DNA of 64,000 nt from JAHBVH01 sp034432375 (GCA_034432375.1 DAOUCA010000101.1:86398-150397), one strand, 5' to 3'; counted from the first letter of the stretch, positions 44,854 through 53,288 are shown. The notes: a model not told the origin generated them from the letters alone. Numbers and translations: made by a program.

Positions 44854-44919
44854 GTATGTTATTCATTACAGTGCAATATATCTCCCACTAGCAACATGCG
44901 AGACGCAAACATGTTTATT

Positions 44920-45585
44920 TTACAACAATGTCATTTCCCAAGCCGCTACTTTATCCATCACAGAGGCGACAATCTGCTCATGAATTTTGCTGGTCCGGAG
45001 GCTAAAGAACAGTCCATATTTCTGTACACGGCTTTTTTGAAACTGGTCTGCTGCTGCCAAATATGTATCTATTCTACTATCGCTCAACATTCCTAATTCT
45101 TGTGCTAAAGAAATTCCCGAATCCAATGAGGGCGAAGACAGATAGCGCGTTACCACCAATCCAAATCTTGCGGACTGAGCTTCCTCTATGCCCAACTCCG
45201 CTAAGACAAGGTTGTAGTCACTCAACAATGTCTTCTTGAGTGTTACACTCTGCAGATAAAAAAGTTCAAGGAGAACAGTAATCTGTCTTGAAGATAGCCT
45301 GCCTTTGAGGAAGTTGAGTGGGAATCGTCGATAAAATATTGCTTCCAAATCGATCTCATCAGTCAAACAATGAACTAGATACCCTTGCAAAAACGCCTTC
45401 AAATTGGGATGTTGAACCATATATTCGCCAATAACCGCCGACGGAACATGAGTTTGCTGCCGAGGCATATCGGCCAAGTATCGAATATCAGGTGCAACTG
45501 CTCCCCAGTAGTAAGCCTGGGGATCTTCGGGTCTAAGATAGGTTTCCAACTCGGATGCAACTATAATGTGGGAATAGGTATTCAC
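44920..45585 (-). CDS. Zinc-dependent phospholipase C-like protein
   Basis: A 221-residue all-helical protein. The N-terminal MNTYSHIIVASEL, followed by YYWGAVAPDIRYLADMPRQQTH and FLQGYLVHCLTDE, matches the family of zinc-dependent phospholipase C-like hydrolases, where early His, Asp and His-x3-D positions bind metal. It lacks a visible signal peptide. It is flanked by the AAA-nuclease gene and a decayed Uma2 gene, without an obvious operon. True phospholipase activity is not assured. Confidence 0.68.
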   Translation of the reverse strand: MNTYSHIIVASELETYLRPEDPQAYYWGAVAPDIRYLADMPRQQTHVPSAVIGEYMVQHPNLKAFLQGYLVHCLTDEIDLEAIFYRRFPLNFLKGRLSSRQITVLLELFYLQSVTLKKTLLSDYNLVLAELGIEEAQSARFGLVVTRYLSSPSLDSGISLAQELGMLSDSRIDTYLAAADQFQKSRVQKYGLFFSLRTSKIHEQIVASVMDKVAAWEMTLL

Positions 45586-45654
45586 TGTGATTTGTTCTTC
45601 TTATAACCCGATTGCCTATCACTGCCAAACCATGTTTTCTGACAATGTACTAAC

Positions 45655-46299
45655 TTATGAGGAATGAGATTGAACAAATATGATATGCTCGGAGGAATTC
45701 ACTCCATTTTGCAACACCGCCAACAGCCCCGCAACATCGCCTGCCCAAAACCGTTCCGGTGCGAACCAAAGACCGGGAAAGACTTGGCTTTTCATCACTC
45801 CCTCCGCATCCGGCGCGATTTCAACGGTATCGCCCTCCCGCCAACAGTACCATTTGCACGTCTGCTCTTCCGGCAGAAGCACCAGATACTCTTGCACGCC
45901 ATTGCGCCGATACGCATTCAGTTTGGCGTGCAAGTCAATTGCTGCACTACTGGAGGCGATCTCGACAATCAGTTCCGGTGCACCTTCCAGATAGTCGTCA
46001 TCGCTGATGAATGCGTTGCCATTATCTAACCAGACGGCAACATCGGGCTGGGGTTCGTTGTTGAGATCAAGACGCTAAAGTTGGATGATTGGCAATGTTC
46101 ACCTGCGGTGTCATTGCTTGATAACTGCCTAGCAAACCGACAATTTGTGCTTGGGGAATTCCATAAAGACGTACCCCCGCAGGTGGCGCAATATAGACAA
46201 TGCTGTCGATGAGTTCAGCTTTATAGATCTCCGCTCGAATTCTGATCGAGTTAGACGGTCACCATTTTTCAATTTGGGAATACGTTCAATCAGACACAT
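45655..46299 (-). pseudogene. Uma2-family endonuclease-like gene, multiply frameshifted
   Basis: Fragments in three frames rebuild an Uma2 protein. The N-terminus starts at the ATG at 46299 (CLIERIPKLKNGDRLTRSEF), breaks near 46226, continues as KAELIDSIVYIAPPAGVRLY, breaks again near 46074 at TLAS-stop, and resumes as RLDLNNEPQPDVAVWLDNG through AAIDLHAKLNAYRRNG to the C-terminus at 45655. Uma2 proteins have a PD-(D/E)XK fold and are often in large copy numbers in Chloroflexota and Cyanobacteria. The intact start overlaps the end of the upstream protease gene. Confidence 0.8.
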
Positions 46300-46666
46300 T
46301 GACAATCGCAACAGGTCCATTCAATAATATACGCAGTCGGTTGAGAACATCTCGCCCCAAAACGATTTCATCTGAGCGGTCATCACCAACAACTTCGATT
46401 CCAGGTAGATTGATCTCACCGACCCGAATATCGACTAAGTACAGCATCACTCGCCGTCGTTCGCCCCACTGGCTACGCAAGCCCATCTCAACCGTTGGTG
46501 GGGCGTGAACTTGGTCCAGATATTTCTGTGGGACAATTGTGCCATCCGCACCGCTATCAACCATCGCCGGCAAAGGGTCAACACGCAACATTTCTGCCAT
46601 AGAGATGATAGTAATGTCAACAAATGGTGCGGGGGGAAAGTAGCTAGAATCATAGTGAAAGTTCAC
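46286..46666 (-). CDS. Retropepsin-like (clan AA) aspartic protease
   Basis: A 126-residue retropepsin-fold protein. The active-site motif is PAMVDSGADGTIVP (DSGAD), and the second conserved block is VLGRDVLNRLRILLNG. Such single-domain proteins are thought to act as dimers and are common beside DUF5678-type genes. It begins with GTG behind a GGAG and follows the DUF5678 gene by 12 bases, so the two are likely cotranscribed, with the Uma2 remnant as a third gene. Target unknown. Confidence 0.87.
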   Translation of the reverse strand: MNFHYDSSYFPPAPFVDITIISMAEMLRVDPLPAMVDSGADGTIVPQKYLDQVHAPPTVEMGLRSQWGERRRVMLYLVDIRVGEINLPGIEVVGDDRSDEIVLGRDVLNRLRILLNGPVAIVNVSD

Positions 46667-46678
46667 TTCTCACTCCAC

Positions 46679-47053
46679 TTATTCACGATCAAATCTTGGA
46701 CTGCGAAATACTAGTTCCCGTTCTGGTTCTGCAGTAACCTTCTTCAGCAAGACAGGTTTGTGTCCCACTTTCGCAAAAACGCGCAAATGCAGTGTCCGTA
46801 AATCGAAGTCGTGATCGATGACGTTGCTCTGATACATCGCAACATACTGTTCGGCATATTGAGCCAACAACATCGATTTCTGTGCCTCAAACGCGACCAT
46901 CTCTGCACGGATTTTTTCATGCTGGTATTGGCGCAAGTAGGTACGCAACGCCTGGTCGACGAGCGTGTCTACATCGCTTTCTACATCCGATGCAATTTGT
47001 GTCATCTGTTGCGCAATATCAGGTTCTAACGTAATTGTATCGACAATGGTCAT
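46679..47053 (-). CDS. DUF5678-like small protein, likely partner of the aspartic protease
   Basis: A 124-residue protein with an N-terminal helical region resembling ribbon-helix-helix-like antitoxins (ALRTYLRQYQHEKIRAE) and a C-terminal DUF5678-like part (AQYAEQYVAMYQSNVIDHDFDL). It contains conserved phrases such as LRTLHLRVFAKVGHKPVLLK and ends with ELVFRSPRFDRE. It is typically encoded directly before a clan AA protease, as here, an arrangement suggestive of a toxin-antitoxin-like module. AAGGA precedes the ATG. Confidence 0.72.
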   Translation of the reverse strand: MTIVDTITLEPDIAQQMTQIASDVESDVDTLVDQALRTYLRQYQHEKIRAEMVAFEAQKSMLLAQYAEQYVAMYQSNVIDHDFDLRTLHLRVFAKVGHKPVLLKKVTAEPERELVFRSPRFDRE

Positions 47054-47100
47054 GGAAGCTGTCCTTCATCATTCACCGTTCGCCATAACATCCATGCCTA

Positions 47101-48537
47101 TTATAACATGCCCTGCGCCATCGGCTCCAGCAATGCCATCCCCCGATGCACTGGATCGGCGGCGACGCGACGGGCAATCGCAGTGGCTTGCGCCTGCGCT
47201 TCTGCCCGCACGGCATCTTCATCCGCGGTAAGGATCTTGCCGTTGCGCACCAGCACTTTGCCGTCGACCATTACCAGCGTCACCTCGCGCCCACTGGCGG
47301 CGTAGACCAAGTTGGGCACGATATTGCGGATCGGCGCTTCGAGCACCGGCATCAAATTCAACTCGCCGAGGTTAACCAAAATCAGATCGGCCCGTTTGCC
47401 CGGCTCCAACGAGCCAACTTGATCACCCATCCCAATCGCCTGTGCACCTTCAATGGTCGCCATGCGTAAAACCACCCACGCCGGCATCACCGTCGGATCT
47501 TTGTATTTGATCTTATTAAAGAGAGCGGTCAGCTTCATCTCGTTGAAGATATTGTTGCAATTGTTGCCCGACGCCTGATCCGAGCCCAACGCCACCAGCC
47601 CACCGGCTTGCCGGAAGACATGAGCGGGCGGCACAATGCCGTCGATGATGCCAATGCTGCCGGAACAGAGCGCCATGCGCGCCCCGCTGCGCGCAATCAG
47701 CTCGGTCTCCGCGTCGGTCGCTTCGGTCAGGTGGACGGCGAGCAATTGCTCATCGAGATAGCCGATATCCTGGAGATAGGCCGGCGTGCGCTTGCCGAAA
47801 CGCTTGAGCATCTGGTCGATCTCGCGGTCCCCCTGCGCAGTATGCAGATGGATCATCAGCCCTTCGCGTTGGGCGATTTCCTTGACCTGCAACAGTTGCT
47901 CCTTAGAAATCATATCCGGCCCTTGGGGACCGAGCATAACGGTGATGCGACCATCGGCAGCGCCATGCCATGCCTGAGCAAAGGCGACCCCAGCGTTAAT
48001 CGCCGTCTGCCCGGCCGCGTCATCGAGCGGATAAATTTCACCGACCTTCCAGCCTGCCATGCCGCCAGGGGGCAGCGCGTTGATCGTCGGCGTCAACCGG
48101 GCCCGTACGCCAACCTGTGCAAAGACTTCGGCCCAACCGGGGAGCGGTTTGGTGTAGTCGCCCATCGTCGTCGTACCGGCTTTGAGCGCTTCGAGCACGT
48201 TGAGCTTGACGCCGGCGAGCGCGGCTTCCGGCGTAATGTGGCGATTGTAGGGAGCGAGTGCACTCTGCATCCAGTTGCTCACGTCCTGCGCCACGCCGCG
48301 CACAATCGCCAGCGGGGTGTGCATGTGGGCGTCGATTAGGCCGGGCAACAGCGCATGTCCAGTGGCGTCGATGGTCTCATCCGCTTGGAATTGCGTGGTG
48401 AGTTCGGCGGTGGGGCCAACGGCGACAATCGTTGTCCCGTTAATGGCAACCGCACCATCAGCAATGTAGCCAACGCCGTCGCCTTGCATAGTGAAGAGGT
48501 GGGCATGCGTGAGGAGGGTAGAACTGTATTGAGACAT
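47101..48537 (-). CDS. Metal-dependent amidohydrolase (SAH deaminase / chlorohydrolase-like)
   Basis: A 478-residue amidohydrolase-superfamily member. Metal-binding residues appear in LIDAHMHTPL, the HLHTAQGDREI stretch, AVHLTEA and ALGSDQASGNNC (catalytic Asp). The overall layout fits the ATZ/TRZ-SAH deaminase group. The ATG at 48537 is chosen because GGCGGAG lies eight bases upstream; the open frame starts at 48660 but crosses a strong hairpin (48585-48647). It may deaminate S-adenosylhomocysteine, thioadenosine-type nucleosides or other aromatic substrates. Confidence 0.87.
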   Translation of the reverse strand: MSQYSSTLLTHAHLFTMQGDGVGYIADGAVAINGTTIVAVGPTAELTTQFQADETIDATGHALLPGLIDAHMHTPLAIVRGVAQDVSNWMQSALAPYNRHITPEAALAGVKLNVLEALKAGTTTMGDYTKPLPGWAEVFAQVGVRARLTPTINALPPGGMAGWKVGEIYPLDDAAGQTAINAGVAFAQAWHGAADGRITVMLGPQGPDMISKEQLLQVKEIAQREGLMIHLHTAQGDREIDQMLKRFGKRTPAYLQDIGYLDEQLLAVHLTEATDAETELIARSGARMALCSGSIGIIDGIVPPAHVFRQAGGLVALGSDQASGNNCNNIFNEMKLTALFNKIKYKDPTVMPAWVVLRMATIEGAQAIGMGDQVGSLEPGKRADLILVNLGELNLMPVLEAPIRNIVPNLVYAASGREVTLVMVDGKVLVRNGKILTADEDAVRAEAQAQATAIARRVAADPVHRGMALLEPMAQGML

Positions 48538-48584
48538 TAATGACTCCGCCAGCGTCTGTGGTAATCGGACCGTTGCAACTGAAT

Positions 48585-48647
48585 TCCGTGTTCTTTGCCA
48601 GCCGTCTCTAGTTTCTATAACTAGAGACGGCTGGCAAGGAACACGGA
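48585..48647. repeat. Long near-perfect hairpin (29-bp arms)
   Basis: Arms 48585-48613 and 48619-48647 are reverse complements with a single wobble position. The loop is five bases. It lies between two minus-strand genes and can act as a terminator for the short gene upstream. Confidence 0.85.
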
Positions 48648-48675
48648 TAGATTTTGGCACTGTTCAGGAGCAGGT

Positions 48676-48966
48676 CTATTTTGTCAGCAGCGCCTGTGCA
48701 ATTGCGTCCCACTCTTCTTGTAGAGAAGCAGTGGAGGCCGGTTTCCCGGCGCGACGATACCAGTACCCCGCGTTGTTCAGGTCCCCTTCTTCGCGGTGCA
48801 GATAGGCGTGTACCCAGTCGACGTCGGGATCACCCGGTTCTTGCGTGGTTTCATGTGAGCCTTTCCAATCCCCTTTGCCGGCTTGCCAGAGAGCAAGTTG
48901 TGCACGATTGAGGTCGGTCGGTGGTGTCTCTTGTTCCAGGGAGCTTTTAAATTCTTGGAAGGTCAT
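48676..48966 (-). CDS. Small conserved protein of unknown function
   Basis: A 96-residue soluble protein with the conserved segment DVDWVHAYLHREEGDLNNAGYWYRRAGKP, shared by many short hypothetical proteins of diverse bacteria. The ATG at 48966 is preferred because AAGGA lies just upstream. The open frame runs 45 codons further but without similarity. No domain function is known, and it appears monocistronic, followed by a long hairpin. Confidence 0.8.
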   Translation of the reverse strand: MTFQEFKSSLEQETPPTDLNRAQLALWQAGKGDWKGSHETTQEPGDPDVDWVHAYLHREEGDLNNAGYWYRRAGKPASTASLQEEWDAIAQALLTK

Positions 48967-49396
48967 GGTGAATCCTTTCGTATGGTTGAATGGTCGCTGT
49001 CCTTGACGGGCAAACATCTCGCAGGGGCCAGAATTCTCACTGTTAGAAATGTCCAAACTGTGACGGGGCTGTGCATTGACAATTATACTGCACGGTAGCA
49101 CAGAAAGTACCTGTTTACACCTAAAAAAGCATTACTTTATGGCGCTGTTGCGTATAGAGGGCGGCGATTGATGAGTAGATCATGACATGGGATGCCGATT
49201 TTGGCAAGCGGATATATCTGAGTGGCTCATTTGTGTAAAGTGGGGGAACCGATGGAGTTATCCAGAACAAACTGCTGATGGTTTCACGCTTCCGGCTGAT
49301 ATGCGTATCTAAATTCAGCACCCGACATTGATGATAATCTTGTTACAACAATTTTGACTTTTTTATTCAATCGCCGTATACTACAGATCAGTCTGT
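48967..49396. other. Non-coding gap before tRNA-Leu
   Basis: This roughly 430-base stretch has stop codons in all frames and no convincing gene. It contains no repeat family recognised elsewhere in the window. Confidence 0.4.
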
Positions 49397-49482
49397 GCCC
49401 CTATGGTGGAATTGGCATACACGGCAGGTTGAGGGCCTGTGCTCGTTAGGGCGTCTCCGTTCGAGTCGGAGTAGGGGCACCA
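49397..49482 (+). tRNA. trnL: tRNA-Leu (anticodon GAG)
   Basis: An 86-base cloverleaf. Acceptor GCCCCTA pairs with TAGGGGC, followed by encoded ACCA. The anticodon stem GCAGG/CCTGT holds the loop TTGAGGG with anticodon GAG, a long variable arm follows (class II), and the T arm is CTCCG-TTCGAGT-CGGAG. It reads CUC and CUU leucine codons. Confidence 0.95.
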
Positions 49483-49629
49483 TTTTAAGATAAACGCAAG
49501 CTTATAGGGAAAACTTCCTGTACAGTGAGCGAGTCGTAAGGATAAAAAGGCATATTGCCTGTTATCTTCAAACTTGACAACTCGCGGAAGAGCGCAAGCG
49601 CTTCCCGCCCTCAATTGTTCAGGTGCGCG

Positions 49630-49675
49630 CATACCTCTACCGAGATTACTTTGACGAGTGATCGGTAGGGGTATG
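49630..49675. terminator. Hairpin between tRNA-Leu and HTH gene
   Basis: A 14-base arm CATACCTCTACCGA (49630-49643) matches TCGGTAGGGGTATG (49662-49675) with one mismatch. It lies downstream of both the tRNA (+) and the HTH gene (-). Confidence 0.55.
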
Positions 49676-49676
49676 T

Positions 49677-49880
49677 CTATTTTATCTTCAGTCCAGACCA
49701 ATCCACATGAATCTCATGGCGCTCAGCATATTCCCGCAGCGAAGATTCATAGATCCGAATCCACCCACGCTTGCCGCCCGTCCGCTCCGATGACAACACT
49801 CCTTGTTCATACAGCCGGCGCACGGGGTATGGGCTCACCTGCAGCACAGATGCAACATAGCTGACCGACAGCTTTCCCAT
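49677..49880 (-). CDS. Small MerR/excisionase-like HTH protein
   Basis: A 67-residue protein with a winged HTH of the excisionase/MerR type (VSYVASVLQVSPYPVRRLYEQG, then GKRGWIRIYESSLREYAERH). A longer version from 49928 is possible. It lies between tRNA-Leu and the CRISPR-Cas remnant region. It could be a leftover of a mobile element or a local regulator. No ribosome-binding site is obvious at either start. Family level only. Confidence 0.6.
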   Translation of the reverse strand: MGKLSVSYVASVLQVSPYPVRRLYEQGVLSSERTGGKRGWIRIYESSLREYAERHEIHVDWSGLKIK

Positions 49881-49928
49881 TCTACCCAACCGCACCACAA
49901 CCGGTGCACCGGCACGTACCCTCTGCAT

Positions 49929-50479
49929 AGGTCGCCGTAACCGGAACCGACGCTACTGCCAACACCAGTATCACATTCTTTGCCCCTTTATCAGTTCAAA
50001 TCACTATATCCCTACAAATGAAATCCCTATCCGGACAAGCGCGCAACAGGTAGCGGTCGATGGCTAGCGCGCAACTTTTGTGTCAGGCTGTAGGCAAGAA
50101 CCGATTTACTGCTGTACGGTGGTCTGCCGATCATAAGCGCCGGCAGCGGGTTAAGGATGTCATTGTAGACATTCTGTAGATCACAATAGGATCATGGTAT
50201 CAGAATGGTAAGTTGATTTGCTGACTAGCGTCACAACCAACAACATCTATTACGTGTAGGCAATCTGTTTGCCATCGCGTGGGTTCCCGTTGCAAATATG
50301 CTCTTGACAAAAGGTAAAGAATGATTACGATAGACCCAATCCACTCATGACTTGCCCCCGATCATACCGTATGGTAGCTTACAGAGGCGCTGTCACCCTT
50401 GCATAATAGGCGTTGTCTCCTGCCATTAGGTAAGCCGCCTTTGCCTGCATTGCCCGCTGAACCACGATTGATAATCAGT
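49929..50479. other. Low-density gap before the CRISPR-Cas remnant
   Basis: No gene and no CRISPR-type direct repeats are visible in these roughly 550 bases. A candidate promoter (TTGACA-N16-TACGAT) lies at 50304-50331. Confidence 0.5.
50304..50331 (+). promoter_or_regulatory. Candidate promoter of the decayed cas region
   Basis: A perfect TTGACA (50304-50309) is followed after 16 bp by TACGAT (50326-50331). It lies about 150 bases before the ring-nuclease-like remnant. Confidence 0.4.
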
Positions 50480-50762
50480 ATGCCCAGACCGATCTTGATC
50501 GCAACCGTGGGAGGACAACCACAGGTTGTCACCTTGCCTCTAGTCACTTTACTTGCGCACAGTGAGGAGAATTGCCGATGTTTATCTCCTTTTTCCCTCG
50601 GTAACATTGGGGGAGCAGCCACGCATTCAGCGTGCGTTACGGCAACTGCTGCCAGAATTTCCCGGCGACTCCTATGGCGGACACCCCTATCGGTTGCACT
50701 GCGCGCCCTTGGGGCGATGTCGACCTCTACACGCCGGAAGCGGTGCAACTGTGCGTGCGTGA
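50480..50762 (+). pseudogene. Remnant of an NE0113 / ring-nuclease-like CRISPR-associated protein
   Basis: The frame from ATG 50480 encodes MPRPILIATVGGQPQVVTL, the N-terminal signature (ILIATxGGxPQVVT) of CARF-type CRISPR-associated proteins such as the NE0113 family. It breaks near 50570. The next frame continues IADVYLLFPSVTLGEQPRIQ and RALRQLLPEFPGDSYGGHPY before losing similarity. The insertion of one A after GAGGAG explains the break. The C-terminal half of the family is missing. Such proteins sense or degrade cyclic oligoadenylates made by Cas10. Assignment is by motif memory and needs a profile search. Confidence 0.65.
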
Positions 50763-50915
50763 TGGGGGCGCAGATGCATGTTGAAGCAAACGAAGGCGTC
50801 TTGCTGATCCGTGTGTGCTTAGGGTGGGCTGGCGCATACGACGAACGCTCTGGTGGTGGTGACGCACATTAATTTTGATTGGGAACAGAATCTACTTGCC
50901 AACAGACTGAGTTAA

Positions 50916-51485
50916 CTGCGCAAGGCAGCTAACCGTAAAAAGAACGAGCGTTACCCATCGATGCCACTGCTTGGGTTGGGCGTAACGGCCGATTGTCAGT
51001 TTATCGATCTGCCGGCAGAAGTAGAAGAAAAAGATGGCGATGGCCGTCCACTTCGGATCTCTGGCGAAGTGAGTGCCAAGCTCAGCAAATTCAATGATGC
51101 GTGTCAGCGATTGGTGAAGGAAGTTCGGGATGGATTGCCTGGGGATCGTGCATTGCCGGAGAATGTCGAATTTATTTATGATTTTGATGAAATCAGCTCG
51201 CCCGGCGAGCCAAGTTTTTGGGCTGTTGTTCATATTGATGGTAATGGGATGGGACAACGCTTTCAAGCCATTGCCAATGCACATCAGACTCCCATACAGA
51301 ATCGCGAATATTTGAAAGAGATCGGTCGACTTTCCAACCGCGTGCGAGAAATTGCCAAGGCTGCACTTTGCAGCACAGTATTGACATTGCAACGCTCAAG
51401 GGAGCAAGACGAAAATGGCAAGGGGACAAATAGCGGCAAAATTCCACTGTGCCATATTAAAGGTCAAATTATTCGTCTCCCGTGA
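50916..51485 (+). pseudogene. Cas10-like fragment (type III CRISPR-Cas)
   Basis: The frame is open from 50916, after a stop at 50913, to 51485. It encodes YPSMPLLGLGVTADCQFIDL, then PSFWAVVHIDGNGMGQRFQA and NREYLKEIGRLSNRVREIAK. The palm-type VVHIDGNGMG motif with PLLGLGVT before it is characteristic of Cas10/Cmr2. The second palm GGDD motif and the C-terminal domain are absent, as are the N-terminal HD part and a proper start. It is therefore a truncated remnant. The frame then abuts a RAMP-like fragment, implying an internal deletion. Confidence 0.65.
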
Positions 51486-51727
51486 TTGTGGCCAACAATG
51501 CCGCGGATCTTGAGAAGATCAAGTCTTTGTTGTCCGACGGCATACGGCTGCCATTGGGCGGGTCGCGCAGCGCTGGCTATGGATGGGTCATGGTCCACTA
51601 TCCAAAGGGCAAAAAGAATCTTTGGGCATTGACATTGCCAGGAGAAGAAGGGCAAATCTACTGTCACAAGTTGGGCATGGGCAGCGTCGCTCTGTCTTTG
51701 GTAAATTTCAACGCTTTCCCACTGTGA
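51482..51727 (+). pseudogene. C-terminal fragment of a RAMP protein (Csx10/Cmr-like)
   Basis: An 81-residue frame starts (GTG) within the end of the Cas10-like frame. The segment SDGIRLPLGGSRSAGYGWVMV is the glycine-rich loop typical of the C-terminus of RAMP proteins such as Csx10 or Cmr subunits. The rest of the RAMP fold is missing. Together with the Cas10 and ring-nuclease-like fragments it marks a degraded type III locus. A type III-D origin is suggested by the Csx10 resemblance but not proven. Confidence 0.55.
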
Positions 51728-52068
51728 TAAGTAAAAATATGGTAGGCACAACGCTGCGGAGAAAATAGCCTCGATTGATAGTGGATGATTACCCGCCCCT
51801 ACCATAGATTGGCGGCCGATGACGGCGTCATCAAGTTCATCGCTAAGTTCCCACCACCATCTCTCCCTGTCTCCCTGTCTCCCTATCTCCCTGTCTCCCT
51901 ATCTCCCTGTCTCCCTATCTCCCTATCTCCCTGTCTTCCTGTCTTCCTGTCTCTCTATAGCCCCTTTAGTACCAACCCCTCTCCCTCGATACATGGTCGG
52001 TCGCTTGCGTATCTGCTATCCTGAGACTAACCCTCGATAAATTGAGTAATAGCCGAAAGGATAGATCA
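51728..52068. other. Gap holding the CTCCCTRT octamer tract
   Basis: No gene is supported in this roughly 340-base stretch. The tract at 51855-51958 is its main content. The apparent ORFs over it are repeat artefacts. Confidence 0.6.
51855..51958. repeat. CTCCCTRT octamer tandem repeat
   Basis: About a dozen 8-bp units alternate between CTCCCTGT and CTCCCTAT, ending with CTTCCTGT units. The strand is pyrimidine-rich throughout. On the other strand the unit (ACAGGGAG) matches, by rotation, the GGGCGGTA units at 7671. Confidence 0.9.
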
Positions 52069-52659
52069 ATGGCTACCAATAATAATGGTAAAAATCAGCA
52101 GCACAGCCTGCACGGCAAGAAGGTGGCGATTCTCGTCAGCGATGGCTTTGAGCAGGTGGAGTTGACCAAGCCCAAGCAGGCCTTGGATGAGGCTGGTGCC
52201 CAAACCCAGATCGTTTCGCCGAGCAAGGGCAAGGTCAAAGGCTGGAATCATACGGAGTGGGGCGACAGCTTTACCGTCGATGTGCCGCTTGGCCAGGCCA
52301 AGGCCGCGGATTACGATGCGCTGCTCTTGCCCGGTGGCGTCATGAACCCCGATCATCTGCGCACGGATAAACAAGCGATCCAGTTTGTCAAAGCGTTCTT
52401 TGGCGATCAAAAACCGGTGGCCGCCATCTGTCACGGCCCGTGGACTTTGATCGAGGCAGGGGTAGTAAAGGGGCGCAAGATGACCTCCTATCACTCCATC
52501 CAAACCGACCTCAAAAATGCCGGTGCCGATTGGGTGGATCAGGCAGTGGTTGTCGATAATGGTCTCGTTACCAGCCGTAACCCCGATGATATCCCCGCCT
52601 TTAACAACAAAATGGTGGAAGAGTTTGCCGAGGGCAAGCATGAGAAACAGCTGGCCTAG
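52069..52659 (+). CDS. DJ-1/PfpI family protein (general stress protein 18-like)
   Basis: A 196-residue glutamine-amidotransferase-like protein: VAILVSDGFEQVELTKPKQA at the start, LLLPGGVMNPDHLRTD, and the nucleophile elbow AAICHGPWTL with the conserved Cys. The YhbO/PfpI branch is linked to stress survival and glyoxal detoxification. The ATG at 52069 follows AAAGGA by seven bases. It precedes the CsbD gene, another stress-type protein. Confidence 0.92.
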   Translation: MATNNNGKNQQHSLHGKKVAILVSDGFEQVELTKPKQALDEAGAQTQIVSPSKGKVKGWNHTEWGDSFTVDVPLGQAKAADYDALLLPGGVMNPDHLRTDKQAIQFVKAFFGDQKPVAAICHGPWTLIEAGVVKGRKMTSYHSIQTDLKNAGADWVDQAVVVDNGLVTSRNPDDIPAFNNKMVEEFAEGKHEKQLA

Positions 52660-52664
52660 GTCGC

Positions 52665-52715
52665 TGGGGTAGAGAGATAAGACCAATCTGTGTATTGGCT
52701 CTATACCCTACCCCA
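52665..52715 (+). terminator. Imperfect hairpin after the DJ-1 gene
   Basis: TGGGGTAGAGAGATAAGACC (52665-52684) pairs imperfectly with GGCTCTATACCCTACCCCA (52697-52715). No uridine run follows, so the terminator role is uncertain. The rest of the gap to 53013 shows no gene. Confidence 0.4.
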
Positions 52716-53013
52716 ATGACATCTCTGTTTCTTACTGATATAGTGAACCTGTACGTACAGCCGAGAAAAGGCCAAGAGTTGGTTGCGTGGTGAATGTTGC
52801 TGCGTCACTCTCCGTTGTTTTGTTATGAAGCGCGGTGGGACACCAACCCCTGGCGCTTGAAGCTACTTGATAATCGATTCAAGCGGCTTCTCATCGGCTT
52901 GTACAGGGGGGCAACAAGGGCGTTGCTCTCCAATTCTTCTCCTCAGGGAAAGAGTTCTTTCTCTCGGTTTTCTAAGATTGGATTTGAGGAGAGTGTAGCA
53001 AAAGGAGCAAACA

Positions 53014-53217
53014 ATGAACAAGGATATTCTCACCGGCCGTTGGAACCAGTTGAAGGGCAATATCAAGCAGCAGTGGGGTGACCTCACTGATAATGATGTG
53101 GCCCGCATCGAAGGTGACTACGATGAATTCGTGGGGGTCTTGCAAGAACGCTATGGCTATTCGCGCGAACGTGCTGAGCGTGAAGTGAACGGCTATCTTG
53201 ATCGCCAACCAGCCTAA
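53014..53217 (+). CDS. csbD: CsbD-family stress protein
   Basis: A 67-residue protein matching the CsbD family: MNKDILTGRWNQLKGNIKQQ and WGDLTDNDVARIEGDYDEFV with ERYGYSRERAEREV. CsbD proteins are small, acidic, helical, and induced under general stress, and their biochemical role is unknown. An AAAGGAG lies just upstream. A strong bidirectional terminator follows. Confidence 0.93.
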   Translation: MNKDILTGRWNQLKGNIKQQWGDLTDNDVARIEGDYDEFVGVLQERYGYSRERAEREVNGYLDRQPA

Positions 53218-53243
53218 GGAAATCAGTAACACCATATAGGTTA

Positions 53244-53288
53244 GCAAAGAAGCCCGCCATCCTGGTCCAGGATGGCGGGCTTCTTTGC
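53244..53288. terminator. Bidirectional terminator between csbD and the PA14 gene
   Basis: A perfect 21-bp stem with a 3-base loop (core GCCCGCCATCCTGG/CCAGGATGGCGGGC) ends in AAAG/CTTT tracts. It lies between convergent genes. Confidence 0.88.

Noticed and set aside
48538..48660. N-terminal extension of the amidohydrolase to 48660
   Set aside because: It crosses the 29-bp-arm hairpin and has no family similarity; GGCGGAG precedes the ATG at 48537.
49397..49482. tRNA-Leu as attachment site of an integrated element
   Set aside because: No second copy of the tRNA 3' end was found in the window and no integrase gene is nearby, so integration is not supported.
50399..50872. A 157-residue + strand frame covering the ring-nuclease-like region
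   Set aside because: Only the segment from 50480 to about 50570 resembles the family; the rest is out of frame and unrelated.
51855..51958. CRISPR array
   Set aside because: The units are 8 bp and contiguous, with no spacers; array-type repeats of 24-40 bp were not found anywhere in the window.
51785..52040. Two overlapping frames rich in Ser-Leu-Pro over the CTCCCTRT tract
   Set aside because: They are direct translations of the 8-bp repeat, with no start signal and no similarity; a repeat artefact.
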